64,000 nt of DNA from Pseudomonadota bacterium (GCA_021324755.1 JAJPIL010000004.1:62001-126000), one strand, 5' to 3'. Shown: positions 29,505 to 39,429, counted from the stretch's first letter. The notes: generated by a model not told the origin, from the sequence alone. Made by a program: numbers and translations.

Positions 29505-31256
29505 GTGGCTTCGGCGGACCGTAGGCAAGCAAGGACTTGGCTCGCGCCACAGTTTGGCAAGGCGCCCGGTGCGCTGACGCTCGTCGGCGCTGCGATTGTA
29601 CTTTGGCTTTGTTGGCTCCATATGCTCGAGTCAGCCTACGGTTCAACCTATGCGGTCTATATTCCCCTGGACAGTTCGATTTACCAAGAGCTCGACGAGT
29701 TGAACGGCCTCGGCTATCTCGACAGTTACTTGGACGAGATTAAACCGATAACTCGAGTAGAGGCCGCGAGGCTGACGATCGAAGCCCAGCGGAATCTTGA
29801 CGAATCGGGCAAACCCGATCCCTTGGCAAGCGTTCTCATTCGGACGTTACGGCTTCAGCTCAAAGAAGAGATCGGATGGCTTGAGAACAACGACGAGGAC
29901 AAGCAACCGTCGATGATCCATCCGCTGGAGCGGGTCGAGGCTCAGTACATCTATTCGGCCGGTTGGCGGCGTTACTGGCAGACCGGACCGGCAACCTTGG
30001 AGCCCAACGGGCCAATCGGAATCAACGCTTTCGAAGGCACACCACTTCTGCCCAATAACGACGGCTTGCCTACAGGTGCCGGCAGTAACGAAATCGTACG
30101 CGCTTCAGGATGGGCGGGTTTTGGGGGATTTTTGACCGGTTACGCCGAGGGGGCAGTTGCGGGACCGTTTACCAGAGCGCTGGCGAACCAGAACCGCCTC
30201 AATTTACTTGACGGCGAGATTGTGGCGAGCTTGGGAAACTTCGCTCTGTCTTTCGGCCAAGAGGAGGCTTGGTGGAGCGTAGGTCACTTCGGCACTTTGC
30301 CGCTCAGCGATAATGCTCCACCACTAACGGCTATCCGCTTCCAGGATATCCATCCCAGCCGTCTGCCGTGGATATTCCGCTATTTAGGGCCGATGCGCTT
30401 TCAGGTCTTCTTCGGTCAACTAAGCTACCAGCCCCAACCTTACGTGTCACGGCCGTGGTTCGACGGCGAGATCCTAGCCTTCAAACCGCTTCCATACCTT
30501 GAGTTCGGCGTATACCATCAGGTCGACTTCGGCGGTCGCTATAACAACAACTACTCCACGTATGGTTTCTTCGAGCGGCTCATCGGTCTCCCCGGTATCC
30601 ACGTCCCAGGCGCAAACAGCCATTCCAGAGCCGGCTTGTGGGTCAAGGTCTACCTACCCTCGTGGCTCGGCAACGCCCAGCTTTACCAGGGCACGCTCGC
30701 CGAAGATAAACTTTTGGGGTTTTTGCCGTTCGTGCGCATGTCTTATGAAGGCGGCATTTACATTCCGCGGCTTACGCCAGATGGTCTGACCGACCTTAGA
30801 CTGGAATACGCGATCCTCGGACCCGTATATTCGGACTATGCCGACGGCTTGTCGCTCGTATATCAAAATATGCTGATTGGATATCCGTTGGGTCCCAATG
30901 CTTCCGAGATCGATTTCCAGGTAGGCCGCTGGATCAACTACACATACAAGGTCAACGTCGATCTTTTCTACACCACGCAGGCGCCGGGTTACAGTGACCT
31001 GGGCCATCTGTTTTATCCGATCGAGTTTTATCCGTACGGACTCGCTCACGAATACAGTGGTGGTTTTGCGATCGACATCTGGCGTATCGCCCAGCCGATA
31101 AAGCAGCTTGCAGATAGCCTTGGCACTTTGCGCGTAAGGGCGGCCTTCGAGTACGCACGCAACTTGAACTACGCTCCTAACACGACGTCTCTGCGCGGGC
31201 TGCTTCTTGTATCCGGTTCTCTCCGGCCCGCTTACGACAGTTTTGCCTGGCGGTAG
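29505..31256 (+). CDS. Capsule assembly Wzi-like outer-membrane protein
   Basis: 583 residues. After a signal sequence ending about residue 46, an alpha-helical region (LDSSIYQELDELNGLGYLDSYL...RVEAARL) precedes a large amphipathic beta-barrel. The barrel carries hallmark aromatic segments such as FALSFGQEEAWWSVGHFGTLPLSDNAP and FRYLGPMRFQVFFGQL, which are typical of the Wzi capsule-assembly family. Members bind or anchor exported polysaccharide at the outer membrane. It follows the Wza-like gene, supporting joint function. A GTG start is given; the upstream Shine-Dalgarno is weak. Confidence 0.87.
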   Translation: MASADRRQARTWLAPQFGKAPGALTLVGAAIVLWLCWLHMLESAYGSTYAVYIPLDSSIYQELDELNGLGYLDSYLDEIKPITRVEAARLTIEAQRNLDESGKPDPLASVLIRTLRLQLKEEIGWLENNDEDKQPSMIHPLERVEAQYIYSAGWRRYWQTGPATLEPNGPIGINAFEGTPLLPNNDGLPTGAGSNEIVRASGWAGFGGFLTGYAEGAVAGPFTRALANQNRLNLLDGEIVASLGNFALSFGQEEAWWSVGHFGTLPLSDNAPPLTAIRFQDIHPSRLPWIFRYLGPMRFQVFFGQLSYQPQPYVSRPWFDGEILAFKPLPYLEFGVYHQVDFGGRYNNNYSTYGFFERLIGLPGIHVPGANSHSRAGLWVKVYLPSWLGNAQLYQGTLAEDKLLGFLPFVRMSYEGGIYIPRLTPDGLTDLRLEYAILGPVYSDYADGLSLVYQNMLIGYPLGPNASEIDFQVGRWINYTYKVNVDLFYTTQAPGYSDLGHLFYPIEFYPYGLAHEYSGGFAIDIWRIAQPIKQLADSLGTLRVRAAFEYARNLNYAPNTTSLRGLLLVSGSLRPAYDSFAWR

Positions 31257-31423
31257 TAAAGACGCGCCTGCGCAAAACCAGCGGGAGAACACGCTTTTAG
31301 GGGAGAGCCACGGTGACGAGAAGACTTGCCCGGAGTACCGCTGCGCTCGCCTCTCTGGCATTGGCTGGTGTTGATCACTGACCGCGCTCAAGCTAAACAC
31401 GAATCCTAAGCGGGGGAAGCCAA

Positions 31424-32557
31424 ATGACATCTTCGAAATGGCTTAGAAGCCTATTGGTAGGCGCTTTGTCAGTTTTGGCAAGCGCGATGCCTTTAACTGT
31501 AAGCGCTCAGGACTATTCGATCGGAGTTATCTTTCCGCTTTCGGGACCCAACGTAGTTTACGGTGAGACGTTCTCAAAAGGAGTAGACCTGGCGGTAAAA
31601 AACCTCAACGAGTCAGAGGAGCTACCGCATCGAATAAAGACGCTCTACGAGGATAGCAGGGCTCTGCCTCAACCGGCCATTATCGCCATGAACAAGCTAG
31701 TCAACGTGGAGAACGTCCCTTTCGTTATCAGCGCATTCAGCGGAGTCACAAAAGCGATCGCGCCGATCGCCACTCGGCGCAAGGTGCTGGTGATGAATGG
31801 CGGCGGAGTGAGCCCGGAGCTGGCGGGCTTAAGCCCGTATCTTTTCAACGACATCCCCCTTGTCAACGACGAGATAAGTGCACTTTTGCCTTATGTGACC
31901 TCTAAACTTCATCTGAGACGCATCTCGCTGATATACGTCAACGACCCCTTCGGGCAAGGCGTTTTGGGAGTTTTCTCCGCCCAATGCCCTAAGCTTGGAT
32001 GCGAAGCCATACCGATTAGTATCAGTCCGACTGCCAGCGACTTTCAGGCTGAGGTAGCGAAGATTCGCAGCGCGAAGTCCGACGCGGTGTTTATCGCGTC
32101 TTACGGCCAGCAACAAAACGTGATTCTCAAGCAGCTTCGCGACGGAGGGATTAATGCTCAGTTGCTGAGCTACTCTGGAATAGACCTTCCCGATACTTTG
32201 CGCCTGCCAGCCGCGCAGGGTCTCATCTTTACCGTAGAAAATGTCGACCTCGGTTCCGACGACCCCATAACAAAAAAGTTCAACGAGAGCTTTCGCGCCG
32301 TTTACCACTCGGAGCCAAGCTTTTACCAAGTTAACTACTACAATGCGGTGGTTCTTTTCGCGGCTTGCGTAAAGCGTCTGGTAGCCAAAAACCAGCCGGT
32401 TACGGGGGAAAATCTTTTGCAGGCGCTGCGCGAGATCAAAACGTTCAACGTAGTCGGGGGCACAGTAAGCTTTCAGCCTAACGGGACCGTGCGCCAGGCT
32501 ATTCAAATCATGAAAGTGGTCGACGGCCAGCCCCAGCCGCTCGCCGTGGTGAAATAA
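31424..32557 (+). CDS. HAAT-family ABC transporter substrate-binding protein
   Basis: 377 residues with a Sec signal peptide (LLVGALSVLASAMPLTVSAQ) and a type I periplasmic binding fold (IGVIFPLSGPNVVYGETFSKG, then AFSGVTKAIAPIATRRKVLVMN). It binds the ligand of the transporter encoded by the next four genes. The family covers branched-chain amino acids, amides, urea and aromatic acids; the ligand is not predictable. GGGGGAAG lies before the ATG. First gene of a five-gene operon. Confidence 0.93.
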   Translation: MTSSKWLRSLLVGALSVLASAMPLTVSAQDYSIGVIFPLSGPNVVYGETFSKGVDLAVKNLNESEELPHRIKTLYEDSRALPQPAIIAMNKLVNVENVPFVISAFSGVTKAIAPIATRRKVLVMNGGGVSPELAGLSPYLFNDIPLVNDEISALLPYVTSKLHLRRISLIYVNDPFGQGVLGVFSAQCPKLGCEAIPISISPTASDFQAEVAKIRSAKSDAVFIASYGQQQNVILKQLRDGGINAQLLSYSGIDLPDTLRLPAAQGLIFTVENVDLGSDDPITKKFNESFRAVYHSEPSFYQVNYYNAVVLFAACVKRLVAKNQPVTGENLLQALREIKTFNVVGGTVSFQPNGTVRQAIQIMKVVDGQPQPLAVVK

Positions 32558-32645
32558 AAGACGCCCGAACGCAAAGCCGAGCAACTGGTCGAACTCGTCT
32601 CGTGATCGAGCAGCCAAAAGCCTTGCCAGGCGATCGGATTTGGCG

Positions 32646-33518
32646 ATGGAGCTCTTGATCCAGTTGGCACTCAACGGTCTTGCTTTAGGGGCGCTTTACG
32701 CTTTGATGGCGGTCGGGTTTGCGTTAATCTTCGGCACCACCAAGATTTTCCATTTCGCCCACGGAGCGACCTTTGTTTTGGCGGCTTATACGTATTACGC
32801 AGCCGTGTCCGAAGCTGGGCTTCCGGTGGCTTTTGCGCTTGGGTTGTGCGCGGCCGTTGCGCTTGGCTTTGGCTTGGCGTGCGAGCGCTTTGTCTATCGC
32901 CCAATGCTACGCTCCGAATCGGCGAGCCTTACCATCTTTGTCGCTTCCTTTGGCCTTTTCATCGCCGCAGAAAACGCCGTAATCCTCGTTTTCGGCAGCA
33001 GCTATCACACTCTGGAGTCGCGTCTCAGCCGAGCGTTGCAACTGGGGCCTTTCGCTATCTCGCCTGTCGGTCTTTGCGCGATCGTGGCGTCGGCAACGAT
33101 CCTGGGCGCCCTCGAGTTTTTTCTCGCGCGCACCTACACAGGAGCGGCACTGCGCGCGATGGCGGACAACCCGGAATTGGTACGCATGATCGGTTTGAAC
33201 CGATATTATTACGCGAAGGTCGCTTTTGCCGTGGGGTCGCTGATGGTGGTTCCGGCAGCGGTGCTAAGCGTCTATTTGTCCGGGCTTTCGCCCCAGTCTG
33301 GAGCATGGATAACGTTAGTGGCGATCGCGTCAACTATCGTCGGTGGCGTCGGCAGCCTGTACGGCGCCGCCCTTGGAGGCATCGTGTTGGGCGTGGCTCA
33401 AAACGTTGGCATCTGGCGCTTACCAGCTAGCTGGGGCGAAGGGATCGCCTTCGGCGTTCTTCTGCTGTTTTTGCTGTTCCGTCCGACCGGCCTGATCCAC
33501 GTTTTCGAACGGCGATGA
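32646..33518 (+). CDS. HAAT ABC permease, LivH type
   Basis: About 290 residues, eight membrane helices, opening with the LivH signature NGLALGALYALMAVGFALIFGTTKIFHFAHG. ATG 32646 is preferred to the TTG two codons upstream. The gene overlaps the next permease by four bases (ATGA), indicating translational coupling. With the LivM-type subunit it forms the transmembrane channel in the inner membrane. Confidence 0.93.
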   Translation: MELLIQLALNGLALGALYALMAVGFALIFGTTKIFHFAHGATFVLAAYTYYAAVSEAGLPVAFALGLCAAVALGFGLACERFVYRPMLRSESASLTIFVASFGLFIAAENAVILVFGSSYHTLESRLSRALQLGPFAISPVGLCAIVASATILGALEFFLARTYTGAALRAMADNPELVRMIGLNRYYYAKVAFAVGSLMVVPAAVLSVYLSGLSPQSGAWITLVAIASTIVGGVGSLYGAALGGIVLGVAQNVGIWRLPASWGEGIAFGVLLLFLLFRPTGLIHVFERR

Positions 33519-34441
33519 TCTCCTACCTCGAGAGTCTTCTAATTTTTACCGCTCTGGCGATCATACTTGCCTCATCGCTTAACCTCGTTCTCGGCTACGG
33601 CGGAATGTTCTCGGTCGCGCACGCGGTCTTTTATGGTGTAGGCGCTTACACGGCAAGTCTTCTTGCACTCCATCTTAGCAACTCCTTGGTGCTCTCGATC
33701 CTGTGCGCGATCATTACAGGCGGTCTTGCCGGGCTTCTCCTTGCAGTACCTGCCCTACGGGTCAAAGAAGAGTACTTTGTCGTCGCGTCGCTGGGGTTTC
33801 AGATTATAGCATCGACCGTGTTCAATCAGTGGGACGCCGTGACTGGAGGAATCGGCGGCCTTACTGGAATTCCGCCAGCTTCGCTCTTCGGCTACGAAAT
33901 CGATAGCTACGGCGCACACCTTGTGGTGACCTCGCTTCTCGCCGCCGCCGTACTGGCGATAGTGGCAGCGCTTATGCGGTCAAGCTTCGGGCGAGCCCTC
34001 AGAGCGCTGCGCGACGACGAGCAAGCGCTTAGCTCTTTGGGGCGTAATCCAACACATCTGCGGCTTGTTACGGTAGCTCTGTCAGCGATGATCGCTTCGG
34101 TAGCCGGCGTGCTTTACGCATACTTCACTTCCTTTGTGAACCCCGAAAGCTTTACGCTTGACGAGTCGGTGATGATGATGGTCATGGTGATTATTGGCGG
34201 AGCGGGCACCGTATGGGGACCCCCGTTAGGTGCCGCTTTCGTAACTATCTTTCCTGCATTGCTGAGCTTCCTGAAGCTACCCAGCAGCCTGCTCGGACCG
34301 GTTCAACGTCTTACTTACGGGGTGATCATGACGCTCTTGATGATCTACGAACCTGCCGGAATCGTGGGCCTGCTTAGATGGGTCCGCCGAAGGCAAATAA
34401 TTTTGAACGGCATCAATGGCTCGAACCGCGCCGCTGCTTGA
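33515..34441 (+). CDS. HAAT ABC permease, LivM type
   Basis: 308 residues, multi-spanning, with the LivM pattern ASSLNLVLGYGGMFSVAHAVFYGVGAY near the N-terminus and RALRDDEQALSSLGRNPTHLRL, the cytoplasmic EAA-like coupling loop, about residues 160-185. Its start overlaps the LivH-type stop and its end overlaps the next ATPase gene by 26 bases, so all are one transcript. Confidence 0.93.
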   Translation: MISYLESLLIFTALAIILASSLNLVLGYGGMFSVAHAVFYGVGAYTASLLALHLSNSLVLSILCAIITGGLAGLLLAVPALRVKEEYFVVASLGFQIIASTVFNQWDAVTGGIGGLTGIPPASLFGYEIDSYGAHLVVTSLLAAAVLAIVAALMRSSFGRALRALRDDEQALSSLGRNPTHLRLVTVALSAMIASVAGVLYAYFTSFVNPESFTLDESVMMMVMVIIGGAGTVWGPPLGAAFVTIFPALLSFLKLPSSLLGPVQRLTYGVIMTLLMIYEPAGIVGLLRWVRRRQIILNGINGSNRAAA

Positions 34442-35150
34442 ATTGATCGGCCTTTCGAAGTCCTTCGGCGGCGTCAAGGCCATCGACGACCTTTCCCTCG
34501 TTATCGCCGACAGCGGCGTTACCTCGCTCGTCGGTCCTAACGGCGCGGGCAAGACCACTCTCTTCAATCTCATAACTGGTTTCCTCGTACCCGATCGGGG
34601 CCGAATAATGCTGAGGGGTCGAGATATTACGCGATTACCTCCGTACAAGGTGGCGCGCGCCGGAGTCGCGCGCACTTTCCAGAATCTTCGTTTGTTCCCC
34701 ACTCTGACTGTTTTCGAAAATGTGGCCGTGGCCTGCGAAGCCTCGGACATTACCCTGTCTGAGAAAAACGTTTCAAAGCTCGTTGATTCAACGCTAGAAC
34801 GCGTAGGCTTGCTCGCGCGCCGCGACGTGCGCGTGGCCGACCTTTCCTTCGCCGAACAAAAGTTCGTAAGCCTTGCGCGAGCGATCGTTAGACCGGCGAA
34901 TCTTCTCTTGCTGGATGAGCCAGCAGCTGGCCTCGACGGCCGTGCTCTGGAGCGATTCCATCAGATCGTGCGGTCGCTTGCCGCCGAAGGACGTAGCGTG
35001 CTTCTAATTGAGCATAATTTGGACACCGTACGAGGAATTTCCGATTCGGTCGCTTTTCTCGACCAAGGACGGCTGATTGCAACTGGCACGCCCGGTGAAA
35101 TATTCGCCATGGAAGAGCTGGCGGCGCTGTACTTCGGTGACGATCGATGA
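34416..35150 (+). CDS. HAAT ABC ATPase, LivG type
   Basis: 244 residues with Walker A GPNGAGKTT, the LivG insert motif GVARTFQNLRLFPTLTVFENV, and Walker B LLLLDEPAAG. The signature loop reads LSFAEQKFV rather than LSxGQQ, where A-E for G-Q is unusual; LivG proteins often have LSYGQQR. It energises uptake with the LivF partner encoded next (four-base overlap). Confidence 0.92.
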   Translation: MARTAPLLELIGLSKSFGGVKAIDDLSLVIADSGVTSLVGPNGAGKTTLFNLITGFLVPDRGRIMLRGRDITRLPPYKVARAGVARTFQNLRLFPTLTVFENVAVACEASDITLSEKNVSKLVDSTLERVGLLARRDVRVADLSFAEQKFVSLARAIVRPANLLLLDEPAAGLDGRALERFHQIVRSLAAEGRSVLLIEHNLDTVRGISDSVAFLDQGRLIATGTPGEIFAMEELAALYFGDDR

Positions 35151-35863
35151 CCTCTCTTCTGGAAATCGAAGGCCTTGCGGTAAGCTACGGCGGGTTTAAG
35201 GTTTTGGACGACGTTTCGTTGCACGTCTCCGCCAAAGAGATCGTAGCGCTCTTCGGACACAACGGGGCAGGAAAATCTAGCCTGATGAAAGCCGTATTGG
35301 GTCTGACACCGAGCGCGCGCGGGCAAATAAAATTTCGCGGCAGACAGATAACCGGCGCTTCCACCCAGTACCTGACCAGCCTTGGTATCGCGATGGTGCC
35401 GCAGGGTCTGGGAGTTTTTCCCAACCTGACAGTGTGGGAAAACCTAAAACTCGGCATGCTCGCAGCTAACGTCAGAGCTGAGAGCGACGAGGGTCAGAAG
35501 CGCTTGCAACGTGTGTTCAAACACCTGCCGTTATTGAAAGAAAGAATCAACGATAAGGCAGGCCGGCTTTCGGGTGGACAACAGCAGATGGTCAGCATCG
35601 GTCGCGCGCTTGCCGCGGCTCCGTCGCTACTGCTGATGGACGAACCGTCGATTGGACTCTCGCCGCGAGTTGTACACGAGGTTATGGAGCTTGTGCGACG
35701 GCTGCGAGACGAAACTGGGGTCGGAGTTTTGCTGGTGGAGCAGAACGTGCGTCAGGCTCTTAAAATTGCAGAGAGAGTTTATGTTATGAAAGCCGGCAAA
35801 ATTATCCTGGAAACCACACCAGAAAAGTTGACTGACCTAAAAAGCCTATGGGAGCTTTTCTGA
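35147..35863 (+). CDS. HAAT ABC ATPase, LivF type
   Basis: 238 residues with Walker A GHNGAGKSS, a canonical signature LSGGQQQMVSIGRAL, Walker B LLLMDEPSIGLSP and the H-loop region replaced by LVEQNVRQAL as usual for LivF. Last gene of the transporter operon. Together the five genes encode a complete importer. Confidence 0.93.
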   Translation: MTSLLEIEGLAVSYGGFKVLDDVSLHVSAKEIVALFGHNGAGKSSLMKAVLGLTPSARGQIKFRGRQITGASTQYLTSLGIAMVPQGLGVFPNLTVWENLKLGMLAANVRAESDEGQKRLQRVFKHLPLLKERINDKAGRLSGGQQQMVSIGRALAAAPSLLLMDEPSIGLSPRVVHEVMELVRRLRDETGVGVLLVEQNVRQALKIAERVYVMKAGKIILETTPEKLTDLKSLWELF

Positions 35864-36100
35864 AACGCCGCCAACTCATGCCAGTAACCCTACCACGAGC
35901 CGGCCAAGCTGTCTGGCAGCGAGGCGGGAAAGTTTTACCGGCAGCCCCAAGACAATCGTTTAGTTCGCCTCTGCCGTCGATGAACCACTTAAATCAGCGT
36001 TGCTGCTTGGTGGGCAACCTGATTTTGTCGGAAATTCTCTGGTTACCATTTCTCACTCGCCGAGAGAGGACAGCCTCAACGCCAAGGTGAAGCAGGTATC

Positions 36101-36742
36101 GTGAAATCGCTGGACTTAGATCGTATCGCCTTGAGCAAACGCGCTACATCCAACCTTACGGAGGATCCGATCCGACGCTTCGCGAATTTGTTCGCCAGGG
36201 CTTGCCGCGCGCAAGTGCCACAGCCCGAAGCGATGGCACTTGCGACCGCCGACCGCCAAGGGCGCGTAAGCGTTCGCTTTGTTCTGCTTAAATCGGTCGA
36301 CCAGCGCGGGTTCGTTTTTTACACCGACCTTCGCAGCCTCAAGGGACGGCAACTTCGACAAAATCCCCACGCCGCGCTGGTATTCTACTGGCAACCGCTC
36401 AGAGTCCAGGTTAGGGTGGAAGGGACAGTCGAACTTGTCTCGGACGAAGAAGCGGACGCCTACTGGGCAACACGCCCGCGCGAAAGCCGAATAGGGGCAA
36501 GCGTGTCGCGCCAAAGCCATCCGCTCAGTTCGCGCGAACTTCTGCTCAATGAATTTCGAAACGCGCGGGAGAAATTCAAAGGCAAAGACGTACCTCGACC
36601 GCCCTACTGGAGCGGTTTTCGAGTTGTTCCCGAGCGGATCGAATTCTGGTCTTATCGATCCTATCGTTTGCACCATCGCGAGCTTTACCTGAAAAACCGG
36701 GGAAAACGCGGCGGGTGGAGCAAGATGCTTCTCTATCCCTAG
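36101..36742 (+). CDS. pdxH: Pyridoxamine 5'-phosphate oxidase
   Basis: 213 residues of the PNPOx family, an FMN enzyme that oxidises PNP or PMP to pyridoxal 5'-phosphate. Visible motifs are AMALATADRQGRVSVRFVLLK (FMN binding), GFVFYTDLRSLKGRQLRQNPHAALVFYW, and RESRIGASVSRQS. The C-terminal region differs slightly from E. coli (YRLHHRELYLKNRGKRGGWSKMLLYP) but keeps the W and terminal proline. GTG start with AGGTGAAG upstream. It lies about 240 bases after the transporter, probably its own unit. Confidence 0.93.
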   Translation: MKSLDLDRIALSKRATSNLTEDPIRRFANLFARACRAQVPQPEAMALATADRQGRVSVRFVLLKSVDQRGFVFYTDLRSLKGRQLRQNPHAALVFYWQPLRVQVRVEGTVELVSDEEADAYWATRPRESRIGASVSRQSHPLSSRELLLNEFRNAREKFKGKDVPRPPYWSGFRVVPERIEFWSYRSYRLHHRELYLKNRGKRGGWSKMLLYP

Positions 36743-37141
36743 GAAGGCATCGCCAGATTTAAGCAACTAGACTTTTTCACGCCGATCACGTGGAAGCGAC
36801 TTTGACCAAAATCGCAATCAATCCAGGACCGCTCGGTATTTTTCGAGCGATCTCGCATAAGGCCGGTCTCTCGGATCACGTAAACGGGATGAGCCAAACG
36901 CATTGGGCGCGGACAGTACGTCTTTGAAAGCGTCTCCGTAAGGGAAAGTAACGAACAGATAGCAGCAGACACGACCTTGAGCGAATATTGTTTTTGCTTT
37001 TGAGCGCTTCGCAAAACTGTTACGCTTTCAACGAAGACAGGCTTTATGCTCGGCGATAAAGCGCACAATCGTTTCCCTGCGCCAGCAAAACTCGCAGAAT
37101 AAAGGAAAAGGCAGACCATCAGCTCTGGGGGAGATAAAACG
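36743..37141. other. Intergenic gap
   Basis: 399 bases between pdxH and the maiA-like gene. A 126-codon minus-strand ORF here has no ribosome binding site and an unlikely composition. GGGGGAG at its end serves the next gene. Confidence 0.5.
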
Positions 37142-37783
37142 ATGAAGTTGTACAGCTTTTTTCGCTCCTCGGCCGCTTATCGCGTAAGGATAGCGCTCAA
37201 CCTCAAGGGGCTCGATTACGAGTATATCAGTGTCAACTTAGCGAAGGGCGAAGCAAAAGGACCGCAGTATAAGGGGGCGGTAAATCCGCAGGGGCTTGTT
37301 CCCGCGCTTGAAGCGGACGGCTTGCTGATTCCGCAATCGATGGCGATTTGCGCCTATCTCGACGAAATCAAACCCGAGCCACCGCTGTTGCCTCCAGACC
37401 CCGCAGGGCGAGCCCGAGTCCGTTCGATCGCGTTTTTTATCGCCTGCGACATCCATCCGCTAAACAACCTTCGCGTGCTCAACTATCTGACCGACACGCT
37501 TAAGGTCACGGAGGAGCAGCGCCTGACATGGTACCACCACTGGATCAAGGAGGGCTTTGCAAGCCTTGAGACGATGCTTTCGCGAGATAAAGCGACCGGC
37601 AAATTCTGCCACGGCGACACACCGACCCTGGCTGACGTCTGTTTAGTGCCCCAGGTTTACAACGCCCACCGGTTCAAGGTAGACATGACACCCTTTCCCA
37701 CGTTGCAGCGAATTTACGAGACTTGCTTGACTCTGCCAGCCTTTGACAAGGCGCGTCCGGAGAACCAGCCCGACGCTGCATAG
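37142..37783 (+). CDS. maiA: Maleylacetoacetate isomerase (zeta-class GST)
   Basis: 213 residues with the zeta-GST catalytic motif SSAAYRVRIALNLKG (residues 9-23), which supplies the glutathione-activating serine, and NPQGLVPALEADGLLIPQSMAI, the glutathione-binding cis-proline segment. The C-terminal helical domain has the GDTPTLADVCLVPQVYNA signature. In tyrosine/homogentisate catabolism it isomerises maleylacetoacetate to the fumaryl form. No other homogentisate genes are adjacent, so another zeta-GST role remains possible. Confidence 0.87.
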   Translation: MKLYSFFRSSAAYRVRIALNLKGLDYEYISVNLAKGEAKGPQYKGAVNPQGLVPALEADGLLIPQSMAICAYLDEIKPEPPLLPPDPAGRARVRSIAFFIACDIHPLNNLRVLNYLTDTLKVTEEQRLTWYHHWIKEGFASLETMLSRDKATGKFCHGDTPTLADVCLVPQVYNAHRFKVDMTPFPTLQRIYETCLTLPAFDKARPENQPDAA

Positions 37784-37987
37784 CAACATCACCGTTTAGC
37801 ATCGTTGCTTTCCTACCAGCGTCGGCCAAGGCTCGCTGCTCAATTGGGGGTCGGAACCTCTGCCTTTACCAACCGCGGTCTGGTGCCACGTCTGCACTGT
37901 GGGACCATCTTGTCGACGCGACGTCGTCGCACAAGCCTTGGATAGCGCATTTGCTGGATGGCGTCTTGTTGGGCGAGAAGCTCCTGT

Positions 37988-38686
37988 TCAACCCACGAGA
38001 TAGCGATGTGCCAATTCCTCGGTCAGATCCTTTATGTTGCCTTTTGCCACGATGCGGCCAGTGTCGAGAATGGCGAAGCGATTGGCCACGTAACGCACGA
38101 AGTCAAGGTTCTGCTCTACCAGTAGGACAGTGCAATGGCGCTCGCGGGGAATTCGGTTGATAATCTGGTCGATTTCTTCAACGACCGAAGGCTGCAATCC
38201 CTCGGTCGGTTCGTCCATAAGCAGCAGTTGCGGTTCCTGGACGAGCGCTCGCGCGATCGCCAGTTGCTGCTGTTGGCCACCTGACAGAACGCCGCCCTTT
38301 TTATCCAACAACGGGCGCAGAGCAGGAAAGTACTCGAACACCAAATCGGGTACTTTGTCGTGTTTGCGTCCCTTACCAATAAGGGCGACAAAAATATTCT
38401 CAGCCACCGTGATGTCCGGGATGATTTCCCGGCCTTGCGGGACGTATGACACGCCCAAGCGAGTGCGCTCGTGGGGTTTGAGTCGCGTTATATCGGTTTC
38501 GTCCAGGAAAATCGCACCCCGCCGGGGTGGATTGATTCCCGTTATACTGCGCAAAAGCGTGGTTTTCCCAGCGCCGTTGCGACCCAATACGGCGAACACC
38601 TCGCCCTCACCTACTTCTAATGAAACCCCGTGCAGAATATGACTGGTGCCGTAGAAGGTATCGATCGAGCTGACGCGAAGTTTCAC
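37988..38686 (-). CDS. urtE: Urea/amide-type ABC transporter ATPase, UrtE type
   Basis: 232 residues: Walker A GRNGAGKTT, signature LSGGQQQQLAIARAL and Walker B LLLMDEPTEGLQP, with FYGTSHILHGVSLEV at the N-terminus as in UrtE/LivF proteins. It is the last gene of the amide locus. Its GTG overlaps the upstream ATPase stop by four bases and has AAGGAGG before it. With the UrtD-type ATPase it powers import of a small amide or urea. The ligand is inferred from linkage to amiE; the symbol reflects subunit type only. Confidence 0.88.
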   Translation of the reverse strand: MKLRVSSIDTFYGTSHILHGVSLEVGEGEVFAVLGRNGAGKTTLLRSITGINPPRRGAIFLDETDITRLKPHERTRLGVSYVPQGREIIPDITVAENIFVALIGKGRKHDKVPDLVFEYFPALRPLLDKKGGVLSGGQQQQLAIARALVQEPQLLLMDEPTEGLQPSVVEEIDQIINRIPRERHCTVLLVEQNLDFVRYVANRFAILDTGRIVAKGNIKDLTEELAHRYLVG

Positions 38687-39429
38687 TGAGGCCTCCTTTT
38701 TCCGAGGTACACTTCGCGCACCGCGGGATTGTTCATCACCTCAGCTAGTGTTCCCTCAGCCAAGCGTTGCCCTTGATGAAGGACGGTAACGCGCTTAGCG
38801 ATTTGGCGCACAATGTGCATGTCATGCTCCACTAGCAGCACCGTGCGACTGCGAGCGATCCTTTCAATCAGCTCCGCGGTCCTGCGCTTGCCTTCTTCGC
38901 TCATCCCAGTGGTTGGCTCGTCCAACAACAGCAGCTTTGGATCGGAGGCGATCAGCATCGCGAGCTCCAGCCACTGGCGCTCGCCGTGCGACAACGTATC
39001 CGCCGGTTCATTCGCCTTATCCGCCAAACCCACAAACTCGAGAGCCTCCCAAATACGATCCGAGTCTTCTGCGCTAAGCGTTTGAAACAGCGTAGAAAAG
39101 ACTTTGCGTCGGCCCTTGAGAGAAACCATTACGTTGTCGAACACGCTTAGCGTTTCAAAGAGATTAGGCACCTGAAACTTTCGTCCGATCCCTTTCTGAA
39201 ATATCGCATCTGGCGGCCATCCGGTGATGTCCTGGCCGGCAAAACTGATCGAGCCAGCATAAGGCTTGTATTGACCCGTGATCATGCATATGAGTGTTGT
39301 TTTGCCCGCGCCGTTCGGGCCCAGCAGAACGCGTAGTTCGTTTTCTTCGATACTGAAGTCAAGGTTTTCAAGAATGGTGTAGCCTGACACTTTGACGGTC
39401 AGGCCCTTAACATCGAGCAGGCTCGCCAT
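38683..39429 (-). CDS. urtD: Urea/amide-type ABC transporter ATPase, UrtD type
   Basis: 248 residues with Walker A GPNGAGKTT, the UrtD/LivG motif GIGRKFQVPNLFETLSVFDNV, signature LSHGERQWLELAML (H-G-E-R-Q is characteristic of the UrtD branch) and Walker B LLLLDEPTTGMS. It lies between the LivM-type permease and the UrtE-type ATPase in a tight operon. Confidence 0.9.
   Translation of the reverse strand: MASLLDVKGLTVKVSGYTILENLDFSIEENELRVLLGPNGAGKTTLICMITGQYKPYAGSISFAGQDITGWPPDAIFQKGIGRKFQVPNLFETLSVFDNVMVSLKGRRKVFSTLFQTLSAEDSDRIWEALEFVGLADKANEPADTLSHGERQWLELAMLIASDPKLLLLDEPTTGMSEEGKRRTAELIERIARSRTVLLVEHDMHIVRQIAKRVTVLHQGQRLAEGTLAEVMNNPAVREVYLGKRRPQ

Noticed and set aside
36739-37119. 126-codon minus-strand ORF
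   Set aside because: It overlaps the pdxH stop, lacks a ribosome site and has improbable composition.
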